A stretch of DNA of 64,000 bases from Patiria miniata (Eukaryota; Echinodermata; Asteroidea; Valvatida; Asterinidae), in the NCBI RefSeq assembly GCF_015706575.1, contig NW_024037067.1, forward strand, positions 2,215,371 to 2,279,370. Direction: 5' to 3'. The position numbers were made by a program, and so were the translations under genes. The notes under the pieces are model-generated. The model did no database searches. It was given only the letters and a program-made list of their open reading frames with translations, and was not told the DNA's origin. The stretch's first letter is position 1. Each line of letters opens with the position of its first letter. This document shows, in pieces, positions 44,981 through 57,285 of the stretch.

Positions 44981-46253
44981 TTTTTTTTTTTTTCCTTCTT
45001 CTTTTTGTCGCCAAAACCCCATAGACTTTGTGCACGTTTTTTCTTGCCACCACTTTTGGCATTAATCTTTGTCAGACATCATTCAAAGTTTGCATAAGCA
45101 TAGTCCCTATAGCAAAGATGTGTCCCGAAGATTGACGTCATGGTGACGTCATCGACTAATTTATTATAGATTTTTGAATATTAAATTTTTCCCATAGACT
45201 TTGTACACAGAAATTTAAAAAAAATTGTCGCTTTTCAAAGGGCATTTTTGACTCTTTGCCAGTAATTCATTTACACCACTCTTTGTCCAAGCAAAGACCC
45301 TAATTCAAACAACATTGTGGAATGATGACGTCATGATGACGTCATCCTGTGTTGATTGATAGGCAATTAAATTGTGACACTTTTAATATTCAAAAATGCA
45401 TAAGAAATCAACCATACGCGTCCGCAGCATTCTGTTGCCGGCAAGTGGTAGAGTAGGTTGAGGTCTTTATTTCATTCAGTGTGCGTGAAATCACGTGACC
45501 CTTGCTTCCGGTCGAAAAAGGCCAAAACCGGAAGTGGCTTATCATTTGAAAGTGCTAATAGATATGAACTTGCTTTTAACGGTGTTAGTCTCTTGGCCAA
45601 TAGTATTCTTCAAATCATTTACCAATGACGTCATGCAATCTTCGAGCGCCCTCTAGCGACAGGTTGAAAATTTTCAAAACTGTGTTTTGAATAGATGTCT
45701 GTGGCGAAGTTTGTCAGAATCGCCTAAATATTGGTGTATAGGATGACCTTGACCCCCTTAAGACGTGTGAGAAGTTTTAGGCGTATGACGTCATCAGACC
45801 GGAAGTTATAATGAAAAGACTCTTTTTTCCTTTGAAAATTCCTGAAAAATCAACCATGGCAGTTTTTATATTTGTTTTTACTTTAGTTGTCGATTTAAGG
45901 GTAGGTCTAAAATATTTCAAAGCTTCGAGGCAATAAGCGAACTCGAACATGGCATGCGCACGCTTAAAACTTCAAGTTGACAATATACCTCTGCTTTAAA
46001 ACATGCACAGGACGTCCACAATGTACATGTACATGCACGTACGTTGTACATACGCATATACATCTTATGTCAGTCAGCCCGCAGGGCACGTGTTGCTCAG
46101 GTCAAATCCTGACCACAGTGACCGTTTTAGCCGATTTTCGGCTAACTTTGACAGACTTTATGTTCATGCATAGTCAGAGACGTATTATTGATTAAAAAAA
46201 ATCATAATGCGGAAAAGCCCTATGTTCTGTTGCAAACAGACATAGATCTCTAG
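44981..46253 (+). mobile_element. Helentron-like unit (plus), terminus CTAG at 46250
   Basis: Carries the 1.2-kb module seen inverted at 37.1-38.1/34.6-35.0 kb and direct at 48.8-50.05 kb (CACGTGACCCTTGCTTCCGG, GCGCCCTCTAGCGACAGGTT, CAACCATGGCAGTTTTTATA). It includes the stem-loop TTTAGCCGATTTTCGGCTAA at about 46127. It ends GCGGAAAAGCC, CTATGTTCTGTTGCAAACAG, ACATAGATCTCTAG|TTTT. Confidence 0.6.
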
Positions 46254-47364
46254 TTTTTTTTTCTCCTTTTTCAAACTTTTTCCCATAGGTTTAACACACG
46301 TTTCTTCTGGCAGTCCACTTTGCCACTTTTATAAATCCGATTGATTTCAGACTTGGTACATACCGAGACCACCACCCACAGATGGTCCTAGAAGAAATTT
46401 GTGATCGTGACGTCATCAGGTGTCAGGTTACGTCACATTAAAGATGCATTTTTCCCCATATGTTTTGTACACGTTTTAAAACACTCCAGTTTGGTATCTT
46501 CGTAAATCCAATCGACTTTAAACTTAATTTATAATTAGACTACCACCCACAAATGGTCCTAGAAGAAATTCGTGATCGTGACGTCATCAAGAGTCAGGTT
46601 ACGTCACATTAAAGATGCTTATTTCCCCATAGGGTTTGTACATGTTTTAAAACGCTCCATATCGGCATTTTCGTAAATCTGATCGACGTTACACTTGGTA
46701 CACACTTAGACCATCACCCACAAATGGTCCTTGAAGAAATTCGTGATCATGACGTCATCAGGTGTCACGTTACTTCACATTAAAGATGCACATTTTCCCC
46801 ATAGGTTTTGTACACGTTTTAAAACGCTGCACTTTTTGGCACTTTCGTAAATTTGATCGACTTTATACTTGGTACACACTTAGACAACCACCCACAGATG
46901 GTCCTAGAAGAAATTCGTGATCGTGACGTCATCAGGTGTTTGGTTACATCACATTAAAGATGCATTTTTCCCCATAGGGTTTGTACACGTTTTAAAACAC
47001 TCTACTTTGGCACTTTTGTAAATTATGCGATTGACGTTAGACCTGGTACACACTTAGACTACCACCCACAGATAATCCTAGAAGAAATTCGTGATCGTCC
47101 CAATGCCGAGATGGGTTATAGATGAAAATTCATGTGATATCATCATCAAATGTCACGTGACGTCCCTTAAAGGGGCATTTTGTTCTTTATAGGCCTATAT
47201 TTACAGACCTATACATGTACGTTCGATTTGGTTATAACTTGACATGTACGTATAATGTGCTGTTATAGATGACAGTTTTAGTGACATCACTGATTGTTCA
47301 TCACGTGCACAGATTATTTCGAATATCCGAAACAGCTTGTGTTTGTCCACAAACACATTTCTAG
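46254..47364 (+). mobile_element. Helentron-like unit (plus), satellite-bearing, terminus 47364
   Basis: Begins with a T/C-rich tract and CCCATAGGTTTAACACACG, has about five degenerate 171-bp satellite copies, and ends CCGAAACAGC, TTGTGTTTGTCCACAAACAC, ATTTCTAG|TTC. Confidence 0.6.
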
Positions 47365-48757
47365 TTCTTTTTTTTTTTTTTATTATTTGTCCACTTTTTG
47401 TCATATGTTTTGTACATGTTTTTCTTCTACCCATACACTTTGGCATTTTCGTAAATGCCATCGACTTCAGACTTGGCACACACTTAGACCACCACCCACA
47501 GATGGTCCTAGAAGAAATTCGTGATTGTTACGTCATCAGGTGTCGGGTTACGTCACATTAAAGATGCATTTTTCCCCATATGTTTTGTACACGTCTTAAA
47601 ACACTCCAGTTTGGCATCTTCCTAAATCCGATCGACTTTAAACTTAATTCATACTTTGACCACCACCCATAGATGGTCCTAGACGAAATTCGTGACCGTG
47701 ACGTCATCAGATGTTAGATTATATCACATTAAAGATACATTTTTGCCCATAGGGTTTGTACACATTTTAAAACGCTCCATTTCGTCACTTTCGTACATCC
47801 AATCGACGTTACACTTAATATACACTTAGACCATCATGGTCCTAGAAGAAACTTGTGATCGTGACGTCATCAGGTGTCACGTTACTTCACATTAAAGATG
47901 CACATTTTCCCCTCTGGTTTAGTACATGTTTTAAAACGCTCCACTTTGGCACTTTCGTAAATTCGATCGACTTTATACTTGGTACACACTTAGACCACTA
48001 CCCATAGATGGTCATAGAAGAAAGTCGTCATCGTGACGTCATCAGGTTTCAGGTTACGTCACATTAAAGATGCATTTTCCCCATAGAGTTAATTGTACAC
48101 GTTTTAAAACACTATACTTTGGCCCTTTCGTAAATGCGATCCATGTTAGACTTGGAACCCACTTAGACTACCACCCACAGATGGTCTTAGAAGAAAGTCG
48201 TCATCGTGGCATCATGAGGTGTCAGGTTACATTATATTAAAGATGCATTGTTTGATATTGGTTTTGTATACATTTTTCTTCAAACTGATACACTTTTTTA
48301 CTTCTATACATGTATGTCTGATTGACTTCACACTTGTCAGACACTAGTAAGACCAGCAGCCTAAGGTAGTCCCCAGTGAGTTCATAACGATGGCGTCATC
48401 ATGTGTCACGTGCCGTGACATTAAATGAGCATTTCTTCGAATCGCTTTAACTTCGAAAGTACAAGTCCGATTGGATTAAAACTTGGTATGCACATTCACA
48501 GGGATGGTTTATAGATGAAAATTGAAGTGACGTCATCATCAAATGTCAAATGACGTCGCTTAAAGAGGCATTTTATTCTTTTATAGGCCTATATCTACAG
48601 AACTATAATGTTGGATTTGGTTTAACTTGACATGTACGTATTATAATGTGCTGTTATATAGATGACATTTACAGTGACGTCACTGATAGTTCGTCACGTG
48701 CACAGAGTATTTCAAATATCCGAAACAGCTCGAGTTTGTACACAAACACATTTCTAG
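47365..48757 (+). mobile_element. Helentron-like unit (plus), terminus 48757
   Basis: About five degenerate 171-bp satellite copies, then a CACGTGCACAGAGTATTTCAA segment, CCGAAACAGCTCGAGTTTGT and ACACAAACACATTTCTAG|TTTT. The terminal hairpin has one changed base pair relative to 47364 (GAGTTTGTACACAAAC). Confidence 0.6.
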
Positions 48758-51255
48758 TTTTCTTTTTTTTTTCTTTTTTTTCGCTTTTCCGCATAGTTGC
48801 GGAAAAGCCTTTCTTTTTGTTCTCATTTTTTTTCTTGCTTCTTCTTCTTTTTATTCCCCGGCAAATCCCATAGACATTGTACACGTTTCTTCTGCCCCTC
48901 ACTTTTGCCATTCATCTTTGTCATACATCGTTCAAAGTCAGCATAGGCATAGTCCTTATAGCATAGATGTGCCCCGAGGAGTGACGTCATGGTGACGTCA
49001 TCAAGTGATTTATTATGGATTTTTGAATAATTAATTTTTCCCATAGACTTTGTACACAGAAATTTAAAAAAAATTGTCGCTTTTCAAAGGGCATTTTCGA
49101 CTCTTTGCCAGTTATTCATTTACACCACTCTTTGTCCAAGCAAAGACCCTAATTCAAACAACATTGTGGAATGATGACGTCATGATGACGTCATCCTGTG
49201 TTTATTTATAGGCAATTAAATTGTGACACTTTTAATATTTAAAAATGCATAAGAAATCAACCGTACGCGTCCGCAGCATTCTGTTGCCGGCAAGTGGTAG
49301 AGTAGGTTGAGGTCTTCATTTCATTTAGTGTGCGTGCAATCACGTGACCCTTGCTTCCGGTCGAAAAAGGCCCAAACCGGAAGTGGCTTATTATTTAAAA
49401 GTGGTAATAGATATGAACTTGCTTTTAACGGTGTTAGTCTCTTGGCTGATAGTATTCTTCAAATCATCTACCGATGACGTCATGCAATCTTCGAGCGCCC
49501 TCTAGCGACAGGTTGAAAATTAGCAAAAATGTATTTTGAATAGATGTCTGTGGCGAAGTTTGTCGGAATCGCCTAAATATTGGTGTATATAATGACCTTG
49601 ACCACCTTAAGACGTGTGCGAAGTTTTAGGCGAATGACGTCATCAGACCGGAAGTTATAATGAAAAGACCCTTTTTCCTTAGAAAATTCCTGAAAAATCA
49701 ACCATGGCAGTTTTTATATTAGTTTTTACTTTAATTGTAGATTTAAGGGTAGGTCTAAAACATTTTAAAGTTTCGAGGCGATAAGCGAACTCGAACATAC
49801 CCTGCACACGCTTAAAACTTCACGTTGACAATACCTCTGCTTCAAAACATGCACAGGACAGGACGTCCACAATGTACATGTACATGTACATGCACGTACG
49901 TTGTACATGTACATAGGCACATACATCGTATGTCAGTCAGCCTGCAGCGCACGTGTTGCTGAGGTCAAATCCTGTCCACATTGACCGTTTTAGCCGATTT
50001 TCGGCTAACTTTGTCAGATTTTATGTTCATGCATGCGCATAGACAGTGACGTATTATAGCACTTTTGGCATTAATCTTTGTCAGATATCATTGAAAGTTG
50101 GCATAAGCATAGTCCCTATAGCCAAGATGTGTCCCGAAGAGTGAGGTCATGGTGACGTCATCAAGTGATTTATTATGGATTTATGAATTATTAATTTTTC
50201 TCATAGACTTTGTACACAGCTTTCTCCACAAGTCTTTCCCTATACAAAACTGATATATCTTAGGCCAAAAAAAAAAAAATTCGGTCTCTGGTCAGACCAA
50301 AGTTCCGGAATTGACGCGGCCACGCGGCCCCTTTTTTTTTTTTTTTTTTTTTTTTTTTCTTCAAGCTTGGATTGTACAGACAAGGTGGGGAACTATTATG
50401 CTTTTTTGGTGTGCTCATGTACATTGGTGTCCTCCATTATTTGCCTTGGTGCTTTCGATCATTTGCCTTGGTACAATTTCCCATTCCTTGGTGCTCTTTG
50501 GTCAACAAAATTGAGGAGGTGCAAACTTGCTACTTGCACAACTTTGAAATTTGCGCGCGCAAGTTTCAAACTTGCGCAAGTAGCAAGTTTGTGCTCAACA
50601 GTACTTGTAGTAACGATTGCACGAGGAACAGCGTGCGCGCGAAGGTTTATTAGTCAGACCCTATTTATATCTAACAGTACGTCTAGATTCCAGACTAGCT
50701 GCTACAACTCCCCAGTTCATTAGGAATTTTACTGAAAGGTATGCGACAAGGTATGCAACAAAATTCACGACATTGCAAACAAATTTGCATACGTGTGCGC
50801 ACATATTCGCGAATTGTTTCACGACATCACATACGTGTGCGCACATATTCGCGATAAATTTTGCGACATCGCATACGTGTGAGCACATATTCGCGATAAA
50901 TTTCTCAACAACGCATACGTGTGCGCATATATTCGCGAATTGTTTCACGACATTGCATACGTGCGCGCACACATTTGCGATAAATTTCCCGACATCGCAT
51001 ACGTATGCGCACACGTTTGCGATATGCGATGTCCCTTCAGGGCCACCATACATACGCACATACATCGTATGTCAGTAAGCCCGCAGGGCACGTGTTACTG
51101 AGTTCAAATCCTGACCACAGTGACTGTTTTAGCCGATTTTCGGCTAACTTTGACAGACTTTATGTTCATGCATAGTCAGAGACGTATTATCGATTAAAAA
51201 AAATCATAATGCGGAAAAGCCCTATGTTCTGTTGCAAACAGACATAGATCTCTAG
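48758..51255 (+). mobile_element. Helentron-like unit(s) (plus), terminus 51255, with 45-bp minisatellite
   Basis: Starts with a hairpin at 48782-48809, then carries the 1.2-kb module (to about 50050), a second short module copy (50060-50230), an A12 then T24 region around 50266-50360, and the 45-bp minisatellite. The last 190 bp repeat the end of the 46253 unit almost exactly (CACGTGTT..TTTTAGCCGATTTTCGGCTAA..CATAGATCTCTAG). Confidence 0.5.
50770..51030 (+). repeat. 45-bp minisatellite (CATACGTGTGCGCACATATTCGCG)
   Basis: About six copies of a 45-bp unit whose core is CATACGTGTGCGCACA followed by TATTCGCGA, TAAATTT or TTGTTTC, and CGACATCG. The unit is rich in CpG and alternating purine-pyrimidine. 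Because 45 is a multiple of 3, both strands stay open across it; I do not call genes. Confidence 0.85.
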
Positions 51256-53025
51256 TTTTTTTTCTTTTTCTCTTTCAGACTCTTCTCCATAGGGTTTGTA
51301 CACGTTTTTTCTTCAGCAAGGGCACTTTGGCACTTTCTTAAATTGCATCAACCTCAGACTTGGCACCCACTTTGACCACCATCCACAGATGGTCCTAGAA
51401 GAAATTCGTAATCATGACGTCATCAATTGTCAAGTTACGTAACATTAAAGGTGCATTTTTTGTCCATAGGGTTTGTACACGTTCTTTTCTCCATAGGGTT
51501 TGTACACGTTCTTTTCTCCATAGGTTTTGTACACGTTCTTTTCTCCATAGAGTTTGTACACGTTCTTTTCTCCATAGAGTTTGTACACATTCTTTTCTCC
51601 TTAGGGTTTGTACAAGTTGTTTTCTCCATAGGCATTGTGCACGTTGTTTTCTCCATAGGCTTTGTACCCATGGGGTCGGACAACTCGACCGTTATCCAAC
51701 TTGACATTTTGACAGCGTGCGCGTGCATGCCTTGCCGCCCTACAGCTGGCCAGGTCCCCGCGCACTCTACGCGGTACAGTCATGATGCCACAGATTTATG
51801 CGGCTTACGTAAATGTGATAAACTTGTAGTTGGGTATGTGAGTTGGGATAATCATGATTTATCAGAGATTAACAACTTTAAAGAATTTCTTAAATGTTAA
51901 TGTGGGATTTTTGGGGATTTGTTCAAGTGCGCCACGTTAGGAACACTGGAAAGAATTCCATATAAGCCTCCACCTCTATGGGCCATGACAGGAAAAGTAT
52001 TTTTAAAGAAAATCTTGATTTTTTCCCCTCCTAAATTTCCGTTTCTTCGTCAGATTTACAACTTTTGGTACTTTTCAAGTCATATCTAGGAAAATAACTG
52101 GAGTCCGTATATGGAATTCTTTCCAAGACGTCATTAAATTTAATTCCTTTCTCGTCTGCTCAGTACTATTGGTATTTTCACTCCCAACATGAATCATGTT
52201 ACTGTTAAAGTTGTTTGCTGCCCTCTAGTGTTTCCTGTGACGAAATGCCCAAAAACGTTCGTGACGTGCAACTGCATTGGTCCGGCACTCATGGCCATAG
52301 CCAGGACAATACATGTAAGGCCAAAATCACAGATCGACACAAGCAAAATGACACGCAGGCCAAATTTCATGACAGGCCACTCCGTGTTGGAGGTTAGCCA
52401 TGGCTTTGAAGGGGCTGGATACAAACAGGATTACATGTTTTCTTCAGCTAATAATTATATTTTGGCAGTTTGCTAAAGCTGATCGCATTAGATTTAACAA
52501 CACCACACACTGATGGCTCAAAAACAATTTTCGCCACAATGACGTACGTACCATTGTACAGTATCACCTGACGGCTATAGTTCTCAAGATTCTCTATCTC
52601 TAGGATGTACCAGTCCGATTGGGTTCAAAGCTGGTACGCAAGTATTCCAGGGTGTGTTATGAGTACAAAACCATATTATACGTCATGATCACACCATGAT
52701 GACGCCTTCATGACGTCATCGCATACCATGTGACCAAACATTCAAGTTATAGTATTTATTATATTTCACACCATTTATCTCTGAAAGTGCTAGTTCCATT
52801 TGCTTCGAACTTGGATTTGCTTCAAACGTTATCACGTCATGTGCCGTCATTAAAGGAATAATTGTCAGGGCCTATATTGTATGGTATTTGTATAACTAGA
52901 GATTCCATTCGCATGCAACTAATGTATGTATCAAATATCTATGAAATTTGAGGTGATTTCGTCATGTCATCAACACACGTCACAGCCGAAACAGCTTGCG
53001 TTTGTCCACAAACGCATTCCTCTAG
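51256..53025 (+). mobile_element. 1.77-kb Helentron-like unit, tandem copy 1
   Basis: The first of three head-to-tail copies. Order: T/C tract, CTTTCAGACTCTTCTCCATA, partial 171-bp satellite monomer, 27-bp minisatellite (51460-51670), unique block, inverted pair GGAAAGAATTCCATATA (51948-51964) / TATATGGAATTCTTTCC (52108-52124), TGATGACG cluster at 52690, CAGCCGAAACAGC, hairpin GCGTTTGTCCACAAACGC, ATTCCTCTAG|TTTT. Confidence 0.7.
51460..51670 (+). repeat. 27-bp minisatellite (CCATAGGGTTTGTACACG)
   Basis: About eight copies of CCATAGGGTTTGTACACG TTCTTTTCT. The same array occurs at 53230-53440 (eight copies) and 55020-55150 (five copies). The unit is an amplified piece of the 171-bp satellite, whose monomers each hold one CCATAGG.TTTGTACACG. 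A 27-bp period keeps all frames open, which explains the repetitive open frames there. Confidence 0.92.
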
Positions 53026-54793
53026 TTTTTTTTTCTTTTTCTCTTTCAGACTCTTCTCCATAGGGTTTGTACACGTTTTTTCTTCAGCAAGGGCACTTTG
53101 GCACTTTCTTAAATTGCATCAACCTCAGACTTGGCACACACTTAGACCACCATCCACAGATGGTCCTAGAAGAAATTCGTAATCATGACGTCATCAATTG
53201 TCAAGTTACGTAACATTAAAGGTGCATTTTTTGTCCATAGGGTTTGTACACGTTCTTTTCTCCATAGGGTTTGTACACGTTCTTTTCTCCATAGGTTTTG
53301 TACACGTTCTTTTCTCCATAGAGTTTGTACACGTTCTTTTTTCCATAGAGTTTGTACACGTTCTTTTCTCCTTAGGGTTTGTACACGTTCTTTTCTCCAT
53401 AGGCATTGTGCACGTTGTTTTCTCCATAGGCTTTGTACCCATGGGGTCGGACAACTCGACCATTATCCAACTTGACATTTTGACAGCGTGCGCGTGCATG
53501 CCTTGCCGCCCTACAGCTGGCCAGGTCCCCGCGCACTCTACGCGGTACAGTCATGATGCCACAGATTTATGCGGCTTACGTAAATGTGACAAACTTGTAG
53601 TTGGGTATGTGAGTTGGGATAATCATGATTTATCAGAGATTAACAACTTTAAAGAATTTCTTAAATGTTAATGTGGGATTTTTGGGGATTTGTTCAAGTG
53701 CGCCACGTTAGGAACACTGGAAAGAATTCCATATAAGCCTCCACCGCTATGGGCCATGACAGGAAAAGTATTTTTAAAGAAAATCTTGATTTTTTTCCCC
53801 TCCTAAATTTCCGTTTCTTCGTCAGATTTACAACTTTTGGTACTTTTCAAGTCATATCTAGGAAAATAACTGGAGTCCGTATATGGAATTCTTTCCAAGA
53901 CGTCATTAAATTTAATTCCTTTCTCGTCTGCTCAGTACTATTGGTATTTTCACTCCCAACATGAATCATGTTACTGTTAAAGTTGTTTGCTGCCCTCTAG
54001 TGTTTCCTGTGACGAAATGCCCAAAAATGTTCGTGACGTGCAACTGCATTGGTCCGGCACTCATGGCCATAGCCAGGACAATACATGTAAGGCCAAAATC
54101 ACAGATCGACACAAGCAAAATGACACGCAGGCCAAATTTCATGACAGGCCACTCCGTGTTGGAGGTTAGCCATGGCTTTTAGAGGGCTGGATACAAACAG
54201 GATTACATGTTTTCTTCAGCTAATAATTATATTTTGGCAGTTTGCTAAAGCTGATCAAATTAGATTTAACAACACCACACACTGATGGCTCAAAAACAAT
54301 TTTCGCCACAATGACGTACGTACGATTGTACAGTATCACCTGACGACTATAGTTCTCAAGATTCTCTATCTCTAGGACGTACCAGTCCGATTAGGTTCAA
54401 AGCTGGTACGCAAGTATTCCAGGGTGTGTTATGAGTACAAAACCACATTATACCTCATGATCACACCATGATGACGCCTTCATGACGTCATCGCATACCA
54501 TGTGACCAAACATTCAAGTTATAGTATTTATTATATTTCACACCATTTATCTCTGAAAGTGCTAGTTCCATTGGCTTCGAACTTGGATTTGCTTCAAACA
54601 TTATCACGTCATGTGCCGTCATTAAAGGAATAATTGTCAGGGCCTATATTGTATGGTATTTATATAGAGATTCCATTGGCATGTAACTAATGTACGTATC
54701 AAATATCTATGAAATTTGAGGTGATGTCGTCATGTCATCAACACACGTCACAGCCGAAACAGCTTGCGTTTGTCCACAAACGCATACCTCTAG
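53026..54793 (+). mobile_element. 1.77-kb Helentron-like unit, tandem copy 2
   Basis: Nearly identical to 51256-53025 (a few substitutions, for example GGCTTTTAGAGG for GGCTTTGAAGGG near 54180). It joins copy 1 directly at CTAG|TTTT (53022-53025) and ends at CTAG 54790-54793. The near-identity indicates recent duplication or concerted evolution. Confidence 0.75.
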
Positions 54794-57285
54794 TTTTGTT
54801 TTTTTTTTTTCTTTTCTTTTTTTTTCTTTTTCTCTTTCAGACTCTTCTCCATAGGGTTTGTACACTTTTTTTCTTTCGTAAGGGCACTTTGGCACTTTCT
54901 TAAATTGCATCAACCTCAGACTTGGCACACACTTAGACCACCATCCACAGATGGTCCTAGAAGAAATTCGTAATCATGACGTCATCAAGTGTCAAGTTAC
55001 GTAACATTAAAGGTGCATTTTTTCTCCATAGGGTTTGTACACGTTCTTTTCTCCATAGGGTTTGTACACGTTCTTTTCTCCATAGGGTTTGTACATGTTC
55101 TTTTCTCCATAGGCATTGTGCACGTTGTTTTCTCCATAGGCTTTGTACACATGGGGTCGGACAACTCGACCGTTATCCAACTTGACATTTTGACAGCGTG
55201 CGCGTGCATGCCTTGCTGCCCTACAGCTGGCCAGGTCCCCGCGCACTCTACGCGGTACAGTCATGATGCCACAGATTTATGCGGCTTACGTAAATGTGAC
55301 AAACTTGTAGTTGGGTATGTGAGTTGGGATAATCATGATTTATCAGAAGTTAACAACTTTAGAGAATTTCTTAAATCTTAATGTGGGAATTTCGGGGATT
55401 TGTTCAAGTGCGCCACGTTAGGAACACTGGAAAGAATTCCATTTAAGTCTCCACCTCTATGGGCCATGACAGGAAACGTCAAAGTATTTTTAAAGAAAAT
55501 CTTGATTTTTTCCCTTCCTAAATTTCCGTTTCTTCGTCAGATTTACAACTTTTGGTACTTTTCAATTCATATCTAGGAAAATAACTGGAGTCCGTATATG
55601 GAATTCTTTCCAAGACGTGATTAAATTTAATTCCCTTCTCGTCTGCTCAGTACTATTGGTATTTTCACTCCCAACATGAATCATGTATGTTACTGTTAAA
55701 GTTGTTTGCTGCCCTCTAGTGTTTCCATTGATGAAATGCCCCAAAATGTATGTGACGTGCAATTGCATTGGTCCGGCACTCATGGCCATAGCCAGGACAA
55801 TACATAAGGCCAAAATCACAGATCGACACAAGCAAAATGACACGCAGGCCAAATTTCATGACAGGCCACTCCGTGTTGGAGGTTAGCCATGGCTTTTAGG
55901 GGGCTGGATACAAACAGGATTGGAGGTGTGCGGCTCAAAGAATGCTATGTGACAAATGGAAATGGTGGGGAACTGAAGTAAGATAGGTTAAAAATAAGTA
56001 AGGGCAAAACTGGATGCCAACTGTGAGTTTAGGCAGTCATAAAAGCTAATATGCACTTTTTATTTGTAACAGTTTACAGTGGAAAAGGATATTTCTAGTA
56101 ACGGTTGGGTGGTGCTGAGAAACTAAAACTATCCAACATTCCCGGCAACAGGACTAGGCATTCCTCCTGTTTGAAAATGGCGCGTCAAATATCAAGATAT
56201 GGAGCTCAAAAAGATACATGACCTGAGATTTACCTGAAATAGTCAGTTTTTATTTAGTCCCACAAGCTGACTAATACTTCCAGTTCGACACATTGGTTTA
56301 CGCCCTGCATAGTATTTCAAGAAAATTGCCCAAAAAGCAACTACTCCAACTCCACACTTCTAGTACTACAGCGATAAACCTCACTCTCTTCTCTATCGCT
56401 ATTGTCTAGCTATTTGCATAGGCATATGAGCAGACTTACAATAGACGGCCCCGTATAGCTCTGGAACCCTGTTTTGCACAATGCTCTACATTTTTTTTTC
56501 TTTTATCACATATTCACTTGATTCAGAGCGTTTTTGCTATTTAACAAACCCCGATCCAATGTGCTGTTTTATCAGCGCGTCTCTTACCCATATTTTCACC
56601 TTAACTCCCTGCAGCATATGCAAATATCCTATTGATGTTGATGTCACCTGACATCACTTTAAAAGGTGCAGCTTTTCTCCATTGGATTTGTACATGTTTT
56701 CTTCAGCTAATAATTATATTTTGACAGTTTGCTAAAGCTGATCGACATTAGATTTAACAATACCACACACTGATGGCTCAAAAACAATTTTCGTCACAAT
56801 GACGTACGTACGATTGTACAGTATCACCTGACGGCTATAGTTCTCAAGATTCTCTATCTGTAGGATGTACCAGTCCGATTGGGTTCAAAGCTGGTACGCA
56901 AGCATTCCAGGGTGTGTTATGAGTACAAAACCATATTATACGTCATGATCACACCATGATGACGCCTTCATGACGTCATCGCATACCATGTGACCAAACA
57001 TTCAAGTTATGGTATTTATTATATTTCACACCATTTATCTCTGAAAGTGCTAGTTCCATTTGCTTCAAACTTAGATTTGCTTCAAACATTATCACGTCAT
57101 GTGCCGTCATTAAAGGGATAATTGTCAGGGCCTATATTGTATGCTATTTGTATAACTAGAGATTCCATTGGCATGTTACTAATGTACGTATCAAATATCT
57201 ATGAAATTTGAGGTGATGTCGTCATGTCATCAACACACGTCACAGCCGAAACAGCTTGCGTTTGTCCACAAACGCATACCTCTAG
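54794..57285 (+). mobile_element. Helentron-like unit, tandem copy 3, with 0.77-kb insertion
   Basis: Same order as copies 1 and 2 but with a shorter minisatellite (55020-55150). Extra sequence from about 55920 to 56690 (CGGCTCAAAGAATGCTATG to CACTTTAAAAGGTGCAGC) replaces the normal run from GGATACAAACAGGATT to TGTTTTCTTCAGC. It ends at CTAG 57282-57285. The insertion has no recognised ends or coding sequence. Confidence 0.7.

Noticed and set aside
50617..51078. Repetitive open frames on both strands over the 45-bp minisatellite
   Set aside because: The period is divisible by 3, so all frames stay open; His/Thr- or Val/Cys-rich peptides without any family resemblance.
51427..51900. 157-codon plus-strand open frame (and its twins at 53198-53671 and 54989-55381)
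   Set aside because: The first half is the 27-bp minisatellite read as a 9-residue repeat. The tail is conserved only because the whole 1.77-kb unit is duplicated; no domain, start context or splice evidence.
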